Positions 17,581 to 26,067 of a stretch of 64,000 nucleotides of DNA are shown piece after piece. This DNA comes from Candidatus Yanofskybacteria bacterium CG10_big_fil_rev_8_21_14_0_10_36_16. GTDB taxonomy: Bacteria; Patescibacteria; Paceibacteria; 2-02-FULL-40-12; IGHO2-01-FULL-4-A. Below the pieces are notes generated by a model, which was not told where the DNA came from, ran no database searches, and worked only from the letters and a program-made list of their open reading frames with translations. Numbering within the stretch: the first letter of the stretch is position 1; each line of letters begins with the position of its first letter. The DNA lies in NCBI GenBank assembly GCA_002794035.1, contig PCXQ01000005.1, positions 18,546 to 82,545 of the forward strand. Reading direction: 5' to 3'. Both the position numbers and the translations under genes were made by a program.

Positions 17581-17786
17581 GTATCTTAGAGCTGTGGCCT
17601 GAGTCTAAGTCACAAATCCAAACTCTAAGAGACGGAGGCACATGACGTTCACGTTCGCACCTAGTGGGTAAGAAAGGTGTTTTTCGCGAACGCCGACCAC
17701 GACGGCTACTAGACGGCGATCACCGACTAGAGTCGAGCCCCCGCTTGCCAGGTTACTACAATCTTGGTGGGCGGGGCGCTTTTTTT
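17581..17786 (+). ncRNA. Orphan structured RNA 1, about 206 nt, unknown family
   Basis: A consensus promoter and a long terminator delimit a transcript with no meaningful ORF. Visible stems: TCTTAGAG/CTCTAAGA (17584-17591 with 17623-17630) enclosing a CTGTG/CACA helix; CGTTCGC/GCGAACG (17652-17658 with 17686-17692) enclosing ACCT/AGGT; a small CGG/CCG hairpin near 17714-17725; and the terminator stem. It is markedly richer in G+C than its surroundings, as expected of structural RNA in an AT-rich genome. I see no RNase P, SRP, tmRNA or closed 6S architecture. A GGAGG at 17634-17638 precedes a 9-codon ORF (17642-17671). It runs toward the 3' end of the helicase gene, and its T tract overlaps that gene's stop codon. 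Confidence 0.7.
17738..17786 (+). terminator. Terminator of orphan RNA 1
   Basis: About 15 base pairs: GCCCC, bulged C, GCTTGCCAGG, loop TTACTACAA, and a complementary arm rich in G with several G-U pairs, then seven T. Overlaps the stop codon of the convergent helicase gene. Confidence 0.85.
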
Positions 17787-20775
17787 ATGCCATAAGATTA
17801 CGCAACTCACAAAATTTACACTCCTTATCATCACACCTTTTGTCCCAAAAAGACAGCTCCAGTATTTCGTTTGATTTTTCTAAAACCAAATCTTTTAATT
17901 CCTTGACCTCAGACGGTTCAACTGTAAATAACTCTTTTTTATATCTTTTCTTTTCATCCGGTTCAACAAAATCAATCTCTCCACTTACCATATCGTACTT
18001 ACCTCCCGAATAATTATCTAGAAGCAACTTATAAAACACTAACTGTCTTTTATAGTCCCCCGCTCCTGTTGCTGTTGTTTTACCTATTATATAATTTCTG
18101 GATTTGGGTTTGCCTGTTTTGTAATCAACAACATTAACTCTATTTCCATCATCAATAAATTCAACTTTGTCTAGCTGACCGTTTATCATAATATTCGGCT
18201 CAAGTTCTATTCCCTTTATTCTTAGTTCTGTCATTACATTTTTATTCCATTTTTCATGATAAAAATCATAATACCCGCCCAAAGCCAATTCCCCCTTACT
18301 TAATAAACTATTAAAATCATCTTCTCCGATTGATTCCTTGGATAAAGTTTCTTTGAATTTGTTAATAAGCTTGTCCTTGAGAAGCACATCTCCCTTTCCA
18401 AATACAGATTTTAATCCCTCGTGTACGGCAGTACCGTATATTTGATGCAAGTTTTTAACCTGTGGTATTCCGACAAGATTAACATAAAAATATCTCCAAG
18501 GGCATTTTAAATAGTTATTTAATGCCGTAACGGATATGCCTTTTCTGTGGAATAAATCCTTTAAAAATTCTTTATCTTCAATCTTGGAACGGATAGGAGG
18601 TCTTGGACGCAATATTAAATCTGAGATTGCTTCAGGTTTTATTGATTCTGACACAGGATTATCAATCCTACTTATAAAACCGCCGTTAATCTCTCTTACG
18701 AATTTTGAAGGAAGCTTATCTTTGCCAGTTCCGTCGTTTAGCGCATAACTTATGGTTATTGTTTTCATTGCCCTTGTAAGAGCCACGTAAAACAAATTTC
18801 TTTCATCATCGTCATCGGAAGATACTTCCATTTCAAAACCTTCCTTATAATTTTTGCCCAAATATACGCTATCAAGCAACTTAAGGATATTGGCCTTGCG
18901 CTTATTGCCCCAATGCCTATCTTGGGCGTTGGCAATATATAGGTGTTCAAACTCGCGCCCCTTTGATCGGTGGGCAGTAAGAATTCTAACATTGGAACCG
19001 CCATGCAATAAGTTTGATGTACCAAGCCTTATATTGTGTTCTTTAAGACTGTCTATATACCCCAAGAATTTTTCTAAATTAAGTTTTTTATCTCTTGCAG
19101 ATAATTCCTTTATATAATTAAAAAATGAAGACATTTTTGAAATCCTCTCATAATAATCAGGCTGAGCAGCCGTATTTTTTATTAAATTAGATTCGTATAA
19201 AACTGATTCAAATAATTCGGGCAAGGTTTTGTTTTTAGACACAGTCTTCCATTTAGACAGTTTATTTAAAAAATCAATTGAAGGTTTTTTATCAGCAACA
19301 CCTGCTTCTTTTAATAATTTTTCAGAACTTGCAACTTCATAAGCATTTATTTTATTCCTGCGTGAAAAATCTGATATTTTATAAATATTAATTGGCTCAA
19401 TACCCAAAAAATCTAAATGCATTGTTTCAAGCAAGGCACCTGTATCACCGTAATTATTAACAGCTTCCAACAAAAATAAGACCCTTTTAATATCTTCGTC
19501 TTCAAGTAAATTATGCTCGGTTTCCATAACATAAGGGACACCAAACCTGCCAAGCATTTCAGCTATCGGCCACATGTCTCTATTTTCCCTAACAAGAACC
19601 GCTATGTTGTCCGGCTTAACACCCTCCTCTACTTCTTTCTTTATATCTTCTGCTATAAAAGCACACTCCTGATCTGGAGAAGACAATTCTGCCAATTTGA
19701 TATTTTTATCTTTATGTCCCGAATTAGATTTTAAATTTATTTCTGAAGCTTTAATACCATGAGCCGCATCTAAAATAATCTGGCTTGAGCGGTAATTATG
19801 TTCAAGATTAACAACCTTGGCTTCTGGATATTTTGTTTTAAAATAATTAAAATTCTTTATTGATGCACCTTGAAAACGATAGATAGCCTGTTTTTGATCC
19901 CCAACAATAAACACATTTGGATTGTCATGATAATTGGCCAGCAACTCTACCACTTTATTTTGAGCATTGTTTGTATCCTGATGTTCATCTACTAGAATAT
20001 ACTGATATTGTTCCTGTAAAATACGAAGGAAATCTTCTTTCTTTGAAATTGTTTTTAAAACTTCCATTATCATATCTTCGTAATCATAATATTTTCTATT
20101 TGAAATTAATGTCTGATAATTTTTATAAATTAAGGCCAACTCAGCATTTTTATCTATATTTTTTCTTAATTTTAAATATTGACCCTTCACTTTGCCTTTG
20201 TGAGGGCCTTTCTCGTGTTTTAAATCCTCTATCATGTCAAAATCTTTTATTTCTTCGTCAACCAGATTGTTAAAATCCTCAGGACTTAAACCCTCTCTCT
20301 TTAATTCCTTTATTGCTGTTATGGCCGGCTTTAAATAATGATACTTGCTTCCAAAAGGCTTTAAGATGTCTAAATTAGAAGACGAGATTACATCCTCCAT
20401 AAGTTTTGCCTGTTCAATCTCTGTGATTGGATCAAACCCTGCAATAGCAGGAAATTCCTCAGGATAATTTTTAATAATATCGTTGCAAAATCCATGAAAA
20501 GTTGATATGGAAACCTCATAGGCAGAACTTCCGATAATCTCTGCCAAACGCTTCCTCATTGCCAGAACCCCTGATTCTGTAAAGGTCAAAGCTAAAATAG
20601 CCGATGGCTCCATATCGGTTTTTCTTAAAATATTAGCGATTCTAAGAGTTAGTATTTGTGTTTTGCCTGTGCCCGGTCCTGCAACAACCATCACCGGCCC
20701 CTCGATCGAGTCTACGGCTTCTTTTTGTTTTGCATTTAATTTATTGTAATATTCATCAAATTTTCTATTATCCAT
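17785..20775 (-). CDS. UvrD/PcrA-type helicase fused to Fe-S PD-(D/E)XK nuclease
   Basis: 996 residues. Superfamily 1A helicase: Walker A GPGTGKTQIL near residue 35, motif II DEHQDTN near 263, motif III GDQKQAIYRFQGA, motif VI in VALTRAMKTI. The C-terminal about 250 residues are a RecB/AddB-type nuclease: GTAVHEGL, and catalytic VDYKTGKPK near 883. Four cysteines, one in LKCPWRYFY near 758 and three in the last 20 residues (RCDDKECKFCELR), match the Fe-S cluster that staples such nucleases in AddB, AdnB-like proteins and Cas4. Single-polypeptide helicase-nuclease for double-strand-break processing; no partner subunit is present in the window. Confidence 0.93.
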   Translation of the reverse strand: MDNRKFDEYYNKLNAKQKEAVDSIEGPVMVVAGPGTGKTQILTLRIANILRKTDMEPSAILALTFTESGVLAMRKRLAEIIGSSAYEVSISTFHGFCNDIIKNYPEEFPAIAGFDPITEIEQAKLMEDVISSSNLDILKPFGSKYHYLKPAITAIKELKREGLSPEDFNNLVDEEIKDFDMIEDLKHEKGPHKGKVKGQYLKLRKNIDKNAELALIYKNYQTLISNRKYYDYEDMIMEVLKTISKKEDFLRILQEQYQYILVDEHQDTNNAQNKVVELLANYHDNPNVFIVGDQKQAIYRFQGASIKNFNYFKTKYPEAKVVNLEHNYRSSQIILDAAHGIKASEINLKSNSGHKDKNIKLAELSSPDQECAFIAEDIKKEVEEGVKPDNIAVLVRENRDMWPIAEMLGRFGVPYVMETEHNLLEDEDIKRVLFLLEAVNNYGDTGALLETMHLDFLGIEPINIYKISDFSRRNKINAYEVASSEKLLKEAGVADKKPSIDFLNKLSKWKTVSKNKTLPELFESVLYESNLIKNTAAQPDYYERISKMSSFFNYIKELSARDKKLNLEKFLGYIDSLKEHNIRLGTSNLLHGGSNVRILTAHRSKGREFEHLYIANAQDRHWGNKRKANILKLLDSVYLGKNYKEGFEMEVSSDDDDERNLFYVALTRAMKTITISYALNDGTGKDKLPSKFVREINGGFISRIDNPVSESIKPEAISDLILRPRPPIRSKIEDKEFLKDLFHRKGISVTALNNYLKCPWRYFYVNLVGIPQVKNLHQIYGTAVHEGLKSVFGKGDVLLKDKLINKFKETLSKESIGEDDFNSLLSKGELALGGYYDFYHEKWNKNVMTELRIKGIELEPNIMINGQLDKVEFIDDGNRVNVVDYKTGKPKSRNYIIGKTTATGAGDYKRQLVFYKLLLDNYSGGKYDMVSGEIDFVEPDEKKRYKKELFTVEPSEVKELKDLVLEKSNEILELSFWDKRCDDKECKFCELRNLMA

Positions 20776-20877
20776 GTTTTTACAATAAAACAGTTTTATA
20801 ATTTACGCCAGTTGTCACAAAGCACAATAGTTCTCAAAATAAAACTAGTAATTTTAAATTATTTGAGGAGTTTGATT

Positions 20878-21351
20878 ATGGTAGAAAGATCCAAACACGG
20901 CGATGTTATATGCTACACAACCGTTTTAAATGGCACAAATAGGAGCTCTAAAAGCAGCGTCGGTTTAACAATAATTGAAAATGAAAGTGAGCATTTATAT
21001 TGGATACCTCGCCAACAAAACGGTGAATACCAGGAACTCTTAATTAAAACAAAGGCTAAGGAAGCAAAGCATATATTGATAAGCCTAAACGATTTTTACA
21101 GAGAGCTCATATTAAAAGGGGCCACAGAATTTAAATTAACAACTTCAAAGGTTTGCTTTAAACCAAAAGAAAATGACGAAGTAGAGATTACTTTTTCAAA
21201 GCCGGGTTTTTTTAATCAAATATTATCCAGAAGAAAATCTCAAAAAAGGCCTTATCATGATATAATCATAACTGCCAAAAAATCTGATTTAATTGCTTCT
21301 TTAAAAGAAATTCTAAATAAGTTTGATAGGTTAAAAAACAAAGAGGGCTAA
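20878..21351 (+). CDS. Conserved-looking protein of unknown function
   Basis: 157 residues from the ATG at 20878, chosen because GAGGAG (20865-20870) lies 7 nt before it; a longer frame to 20812 lacks such a site. Soluble, basic, mixed alpha/beta. Visible stretches: GDVICYTTVLNGTNRSSKSSVGLTI, a middle YQELLIKTKAKEAKHILISL and a C-terminal helix SLKEILNKFDRL. No catalytic motif or membrane segment. Not recognised. Divergent to the helicase-nuclease gene. Confidence 0.7.
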   Translation: MVERSKHGDVICYTTVLNGTNRSSKSSVGLTIIENESEHLYWIPRQQNGEYQELLIKTKAKEAKHILISLNDFYRELILKGATEFKLTTSKVCFKPKENDEVEITFSKPGFFNQILSRRKSQKRPYHDIIITAKKSDLIASLKEILNKFDRLKNKEG

Positions 21352-21368
21352 GTCCAAGTCCTCTTTTT
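21340..21368 (+). terminator. Terminator after the unknown gene
   Basis: AAAGAGG/CCTCTTT stem with a 13-nt loop that contains the stop codon, followed by T. Confidence 0.75.
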
Positions 21369-21388
21369 ATTTTGCAAAAACGACACTA

Positions 21389-23209
21389 CTAGAGTCTATT
21401 AACTGCTTCAAAAAATTCCTCTTCGGTCAATTCAGGATTTCGTGCCTGTTTGAAATAAAAATCAGCTTTTTCTGGATTGCCCATTTTGTAATAAGCAAAT
21501 CCCAAAGCAAATTTTAAATTAAGGTCCTCAGGATTTGATCCATAATTATCCTCAATTACACTTATCGCTTCATCATACTTTTGAAGTTTTGTCTTTGTAA
21601 GAGACAACAAAAATACCTCATTCCATCTAGCATAAAGCTCTACAGCACGGACCAATACATCCTCTGCCTCAACAAGTTTCCCTATTTCATAATACGCCTT
21701 GCCTAGCCCTCGTATGCCTCTTATATATGTTGGTTTTAATTCAACAGTCTTTTCCCACAGCCTTATTGCCTCTTCCTTATTGCCCTCTACATCATTAATA
21801 TGTGCTAAAAGATTTAGCGCTGAGATGTGTTCAGGTGCCATTTCAAGAGTTTCTTTGAGAAGCTCTTTCGCACTAGTAAAATCATTTTCTTGTGTATAAA
21901 GATATGCTCTGTTTGTCATATTAACAACACTCTTTGGCGCTGATGCATATGCACTCAAATAAAGATTATTTTCTGTCAGCCAATCCCGATTGCGATCAAT
22001 TGTTTTTACTGAATAAAAAACAGTCAGTCCGGCCAACAATATCCAACCTAAATATCTCCATTTATAATTTGTCCTTTCAAATAAATTATCTATACATATA
22101 GCCAGCAAAACCACCAGACCCACGCTGGGCAAATAAATCAATCGCTCAGCCATTATGGTCCCCGTTTTAAAAACAAAATTTGAAATTACAAAAAATGGCA
22201 CAAAGAAAAATAGTATTCCCATCGTGTGACCGTTAATCTTTAGGTCAGGTCCAACCCCAAACAAAGGTCTCAGCAATGCATAGATAACAAAACCCAACAT
22301 TAAAAATCCAATTAAAGCCTCGGGCGATTTAAAAATATTTTCAACAATTGATATTTGATCAAACGAATAATCAGAAGAAAAACTTGTTGGAATTATGCTT
22401 TTTTGAATATACAAAAACATAACTTTGAGTGCTGTGAAAAATCCCGGCAAAATGCCTGCCCCAATTATGGGATTATAAACTGAAGTGCCGTCATGGCCCA
22501 AAATATTACCACCAAGTGCTATATATCTTATGGAAAAATAGGCCACCAGAACCACCAAATAAGGCACAGAACGCTTTATTGTGCCCCCTAAGGCCTCCTT
22601 TTTATAAAACAAGGCAATATATGCCCAAATAGGCAAAAAAACTATAGCAATCTCTTTACTTAACAAACCTAAGAAGAATAATCCTGTAGACAGCCATTGA
22701 CTATTTGCCTGAGATTTATCTTCCCCATGCCGACGAGAAACATACAAAGCAGACAAAACAAAGCCTGCTGACAAAAGCTCCGCCCTACCAACAATAGAAG
22801 TTACCGCATCAACATGAATTGGCATAGCCAAAAATAAAACGGCCGACAAAATTCCTGCCCTGCGATTTATTAACTGCGCAATAACCAAGAATACAAAAAA
22901 GGCCGCAATCGCGTGAAGAAAAATATTTACTACATGAAATGAAATCGAAGATTCTCCAAATATCATTTCATTAAGTGAGTGTGTAAAAATAGTAAAGGGT
23001 CTGTAAAGTCCTGTTTCGGGTTGCTTAAAATGATACGGCTCAAGAAAAACTTCAGGCAATTTGGCTATTTCACCTATTAGTGGGTTGCCGGTAATTACAA
23101 ATTTATCATCAAAAACAAAATCACCCCCTATACCGTTTCCAAATAACACAAAAGACAGGGCAATCAACCCCAAAAATACAAGCCAATTTTTATTGGATTT
23201 TGTCCGCAT
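21389..23209 (-). CDS. Polytopic GT-C-type glycosyltransferase with C-terminal TPR repeats (TMTC-like)
   Basis: 606 residues. About ten membrane segments in the first 410 residues, with the luminal/extracytoplasmic catalytic loop GGDFVFDDKFVITGNP that carries the paired Asp of GT-C enzymes, then TPR repeats from about 435 to 595 (AKELLKETLEMAPEHISALNLLAHI; AIRLWEKTVELKPTYIRG). The layout matches TMTC/O-mannosyltransferase-like proteins, which use lipid-linked sugars to modify exported proteins. The sugar and acceptor are unknown; the S-layer-like protein is a possible acceptor (inference). Shares an 18-nt intergenic space with the divergent GT4 gene. Confidence 0.85.
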   Translation of the reverse strand: MRTKSNKNWLVFLGLIALSFVLFGNGIGGDFVFDDKFVITGNPLIGEIAKLPEVFLEPYHFKQPETGLYRPFTIFTHSLNEMIFGESSISFHVVNIFLHAIAAFFVFLVIAQLINRRAGILSAVLFLAMPIHVDAVTSIVGRAELLSAGFVLSALYVSRRHGEDKSQANSQWLSTGLFFLGLLSKEIAIVFLPIWAYIALFYKKEALGGTIKRSVPYLVVLVAYFSIRYIALGGNILGHDGTSVYNPIIGAGILPGFFTALKVMFLYIQKSIIPTSFSSDYSFDQISIVENIFKSPEALIGFLMLGFVIYALLRPLFGVGPDLKINGHTMGILFFFVPFFVISNFVFKTGTIMAERLIYLPSVGLVVLLAICIDNLFERTNYKWRYLGWILLAGLTVFYSVKTIDRNRDWLTENNLYLSAYASAPKSVVNMTNRAYLYTQENDFTSAKELLKETLEMAPEHISALNLLAHINDVEGNKEEAIRLWEKTVELKPTYIRGIRGLGKAYYEIGKLVEAEDVLVRAVELYARWNEVFLLSLTKTKLQKYDEAISVIEDNYGSNPEDLNLKFALGFAYYKMGNPEKADFYFKQARNPELTEEEFFEAVNRL

Positions 23210-23220
23210 AATGTTATAAT
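23193..23220 (+). promoter_or_regulatory. Promoter of the GT4 gene, implying a leaderless mRNA
   Basis: TTGGAT, 16-nt spacer, perfect TATAAT ending at 23220. The expected start is at 23227-23228, which is the ATG itself. The -35 element lies inside the first codons of the divergent gene. Confidence 0.7.
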
Positions 23221-23227
23221 CACATAT

Positions 23228-24382
23228 ATGGAGGATTTTGGCAAAAAAAAGGTCCTATTTGTTATTACTCAATCAGAAATGGGCGGAGCCCAAAAATTTT
23301 TAGTTAATTTAACAAAAAAATTAGATAAAAATAAATATGAAGTAATGGTTGCCGCAGGCCCGGACGGAGGCGGAGAACTTTTTAATATTCTTAAAAGACA
23401 CAACATTAAATCATTCCGACTAAAAAACGCAAAAAGAAACATTAATCTTGTGAAAGATGTGATGGAGATCTTTGAACTGAGAAAATTAATAAAAGAATTT
23501 AAACCAGATGTTTTATTTCTAAACAGTTCCAAAACAACTCTCTGGGGTCCCAAGGCTGTTTATTTTCCGACAAAAATTAAACCTACACCAAAAATAATTT
23601 ACCGTATAGGCGGATGGAGCTTCAATGACCCTAGACCAAAGTGGGAAAAAAAGCTATGGATATTGATTGAAAAGACATTTGCCAAATATAAAGACATCAT
23701 CATGGTTAATAACGAACACGACCTCAAACAAGCCAAGAAATTGAACATCAATCCAAAGGGTAAAATTGAACTTATTTATAACGGCATAGATATTAACGAG
23801 ATAGAATTTTTAAGCCGAGAAGAATCACGCAATGAGCTTGTTTTATCAAACGAAGATTTTGTTGTAGGAACCATAGCAAATTTCTATCCCACAAAAGGCC
23901 TGAAATATTTAATAGATGCAGTAGCAATACTTAATAATAGTTATTTTATAAGCGATATTAAATTTATAATAATTGGCGACGGCCCAGATAGAAAAACTCA
24001 GGAAGCAAGAATAAACAACGAAGAATTAAGCAAACAGATAATCCTTGCGGGAAGAAAAGAAAACGCATACAAGTATCTTTTAGCGTTTGATTTGTTTGTT
24101 CTACCTTCAGTAAAAGAAGGGTTTTCTTGGGCAATGCTTGAGGCAATGGCTGCCAAATTGCCCATTGTGGCAACCCGAGTAGGAGCAACACCCGAGATAA
24201 TACAGAGCAATCGAAACGGACTGTTGATTAACCCTGCCAACCCAAAAGAATTGGCTGAGGCAATAAAAAACATCAAGGGAAGCGAGCAGTTAAGAAGAGA
24301 TCTCGGTGATAAGGCATTCCAAACTGTAATATCTCGATTTACTCTTGATAAAATGATATCTCAAATTGAAAAATTACTTTAA
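23228..24382 (+). CDS. Glycosyltransferase family 4
   Basis: 384 residues, GT-B fold. N-terminal acceptor domain opens with VLFVITQSEMGGAQKFLVNL, and the C-terminal nucleotide-sugar domain has VGTIANFYPTKGLKYLIDA, FIIIGDGPDR and the EX7E motif KEGFSWAMLEAMAAKLPIVATRVGATPEI. Cytosolic or membrane-associated; builds surface glycans by adding a sugar from a nucleotide or phospho-donor. Specificity cannot be read. Adjacent divergent TMTC-like transferase supports a role in envelope glycosylation. Confidence 0.93.
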   Translation: MEDFGKKKVLFVITQSEMGGAQKFLVNLTKKLDKNKYEVMVAAGPDGGGELFNILKRHNIKSFRLKNAKRNINLVKDVMEIFELRKLIKEFKPDVLFLNSSKTTLWGPKAVYFPTKIKPTPKIIYRIGGWSFNDPRPKWEKKLWILIEKTFAKYKDIIMVNNEHDLKQAKKLNINPKGKIELIYNGIDINEIEFLSREESRNELVLSNEDFVVGTIANFYPTKGLKYLIDAVAILNNSYFISDIKFIIIGDGPDRKTQEARINNEELSKQIILAGRKENAYKYLLAFDLFVLPSVKEGFSWAMLEAMAAKLPIVATRVGATPEIIQSNRNGLLINPANPKELAEAIKNIKGSEQLRRDLGDKAFQTVISRFTLDKMISQIEKLL

Positions 24383-24398
24383 ACACTAAATGTTCAAC

Positions 24399-24431
24399 AA
24401 AAAACAGCCTCGCCAATGCGAGGCCGTTTTT
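24399..24431. terminator. Bidirectional terminator after the GT4 gene
   Basis: A run, GCCTCGC, loop CAAT, GCGAGGC, T run with flanking A-T pairs; lies between convergent genes. Confidence 0.85.
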
Positions 24432-24448
24432 AAATTGCAAATTAAAAA

Positions 24449-25201
24449 CTAAAACCCAAAGATACCCTTAAACAAATTCCAAAAACGGCTAAATATTCCA
24501 TCTTTTTTAACTACATCATCACCACCTTCCTGTTCCTCTAATGCGCTAGGAGATTCTTCTTGCGGTGTTTTAGTCTCCTGAACTTGTGATGGTGTTCGAG
24601 TTGGTGATGTAGTTTGAGTAACCTTAGGCGAAGTAGCTACAGCAGTCGGAGCTGATGTTGCAAAAGGAGTTGCTGTAATTAAAGGAGTCGAAGACACAAT
24701 TGGCGTTACGACAGTTGTTGGCTGTGCAGTTTCTTCAACAGTGGGATCAGGTGTTGAAGTCGGAGTTTCAGTTGGGCTTGGCTCAACATAATTCTTATTT
24801 AAAGTGACATTAACCGTTTGAGTATCAAACACAGTTGTTTTGTTTATATCAATATCTATTGCCTCAACTGTTACAACAGCTTCATGTTTACCATCAGACA
24901 ATGACTCTGGTTGAATTTCTAAAACAAAATTTACCGCTCCGCCAGAATTTAAAGACACAGAGTTCGTTGATTGCGAATATCCTTCTCTGTAAACAAACGC
25001 CCATTCTGAATCACTTGATATTATAAATTTCGCCTTCTGGGGCCCAACATTCTTTGTGCTTAAAAAGTAATACAAAGGTTTTTGTTCGCCAGTTTTATAA
25101 TTGAAAACTAAATTGCTATCCCCTAGCTCAATATAAGAAGGCCCACTGACAACAGCGAACAACATAGAAAAAGGAAGTAATATTTTAGCTAATAAATCCA
25201 A
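24449..25201 (-). CDS. Exported protein with Ig-like domain, Thr/Pro linker and amphipathic C-terminus
   Basis: 250 residues. Hydrophobic signal (about 1-20), a beta-sandwich-like domain to about 140 (PLYYFLSTKNVGPQKAKFIISSDSEWAFV, HEAVVTVEAIDIDINKT), a long Thr/Pro/Ser-rich linker (about 145-215), an acidic patch, and a final aromatic amphipathic segment (IFSRFWNLFKGIFGF) that could dock to a membrane or partner. No family recognised. With its neighbour at 25290 it lies just downstream of the S-layer-like gene, so it may be a surface accessory protein. Confidence 0.7.
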   Translation of the reverse strand: MDLLAKILLPFSMLFAVVSGPSYIELGDSNLVFNYKTGEQKPLYYFLSTKNVGPQKAKFIISSDSEWAFVYREGYSQSTNSVSLNSGGAVNFVLEIQPESLSDGKHEAVVTVEAIDIDINKTTVFDTQTVNVTLNKNYVEPSPTETPTSTPDPTVEETAQPTTVVTPIVSSTPLITATPFATSAPTAVATSPKVTQTTSPTRTPSQVQETKTPQEESPSALEEQEGGDDVVKKDGIFSRFWNLFKGIFGF

Positions 25202-25289
25202 ATTATAATATTAACCTGAATGCTATAAAATTTACCGCATTCAAATGTTATTTACTTGTTTAAGCCACATCAAAGAATATTTTATTGCC

Positions 25290-25847
25290 TTAGGGCATAA
25301 TAACCATGATTCCTCCACTACATTCCGCCTCTCTAATTTCTACAGCACCATTAGACAAAAGAGCTCCATAAGTAACAGAGGCATTAAGTAAGTACTGCTT
25401 GGCAGTAGGAGTTCCATACAAGGCAACACCCGCTTCTTTTTCACCATTTGGAATTGGTAATTGCTCAAAAAGATTTGGTCCAGCTTTTATAACACCGTCA
25501 TCAGGGGTAGTTCTCCAATAGATTTGTCTTGTAACATCATCAATGTTTTGGTAAATAATTTTTGCTCCTTCAGTTCTATATAAATTATCTTCCAAAAATA
25601 CAATCTTTCCTTCAAGCTGACACGTTGCTGGAGTAAATTTTTGGCCCGATCCATTGGACGAACCGCCCACTGGAGTCGGAGTTGGTGTTAACGTTGGTTG
25701 AGGACTCGGGCTAAATTCAAAATCATCCGGTAATAAATCTTCGTTATCATCTTCTTTTGGACCAGACGACATTGAGAAAACCAAAAGCCCGGCACCAACA
25801 ACCAAAACTATTAGCCATAAAATTATTTTTTTGTTGTTTTTAAACAT
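25290..25847 (-). CDS. Membrane-anchored protein with Pro/Thr linker, unknown
   Basis: 185 residues. One membrane segment at about 7-27, an acidic stretch, a Pro/Thr linker (FSPSPQPTLTPTPTPVGG), then an extracytoplasmic domain of about 110 residues starting ATCQLEGKIVFLEDN with two Cys (one near each end) likely to pair. Not recognised; the domain looks beta-rich, like a small Ig- or CarboxypepD-like fold. Confidence 0.65.
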   Translation of the reverse strand: MFKNNKKIILWLIVLVVGAGLLVFSMSSGPKEDDNEDLLPDDFEFSPSPQPTLTPTPTPVGGSSNGSGQKFTPATCQLEGKIVFLEDNLYRTEGAKIIYQNIDDVTRQIYWRTTPDDGVIKAGPNLFEQLPIPNGEKEAGVALYGTPTAKQYLLNASVTYGALLSNGAVEIREAECSGGIMVIMP

Positions 25848-25984
25848 ATATAAAATATAGCATAAATTATAGAGACAAACAATAATTTAAACACATCCAC
25901 ATTCAAACAAAAATCCCTTCAAAACAAATAAATCTTAAATAAAAGCACACAAACAAAAAAATATTTAAAACTTTAAAAGCAACG

Positions 25985-26014
25985 CAAAACCCCCACCGTA
26001 AGGTGGGGGTTTTG
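25985..26014 (-). terminator. Strong terminator of the S-layer-like gene
   Basis: Perfect 13-bp stem CAAAACCCCCACC/GGTGGGGGTTTTG with loop GTAA, about 55 nt past the stop. The minus-strand T run is short (TTTTG), within the stem. Confidence 0.85.
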
Positions 26015-26067
26015 ACTCCCAATAGTCCTTCAAGCAAGGTTCGGGACTAAAGGATACTAATCATAGT

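Noticed and set aside
17581..17786. Considered RNase P RNA, tmRNA, SRP RNA and 6S RNA for orphan RNA 1
   Set aside because: Lacks the RNase P core (GAGGAAAGTCC, ACAGAA), the tmRNA tRNA-like ends and the SRP GGAAG loop; its 5' end pairs locally rather than with the 3' end as 6S requires.
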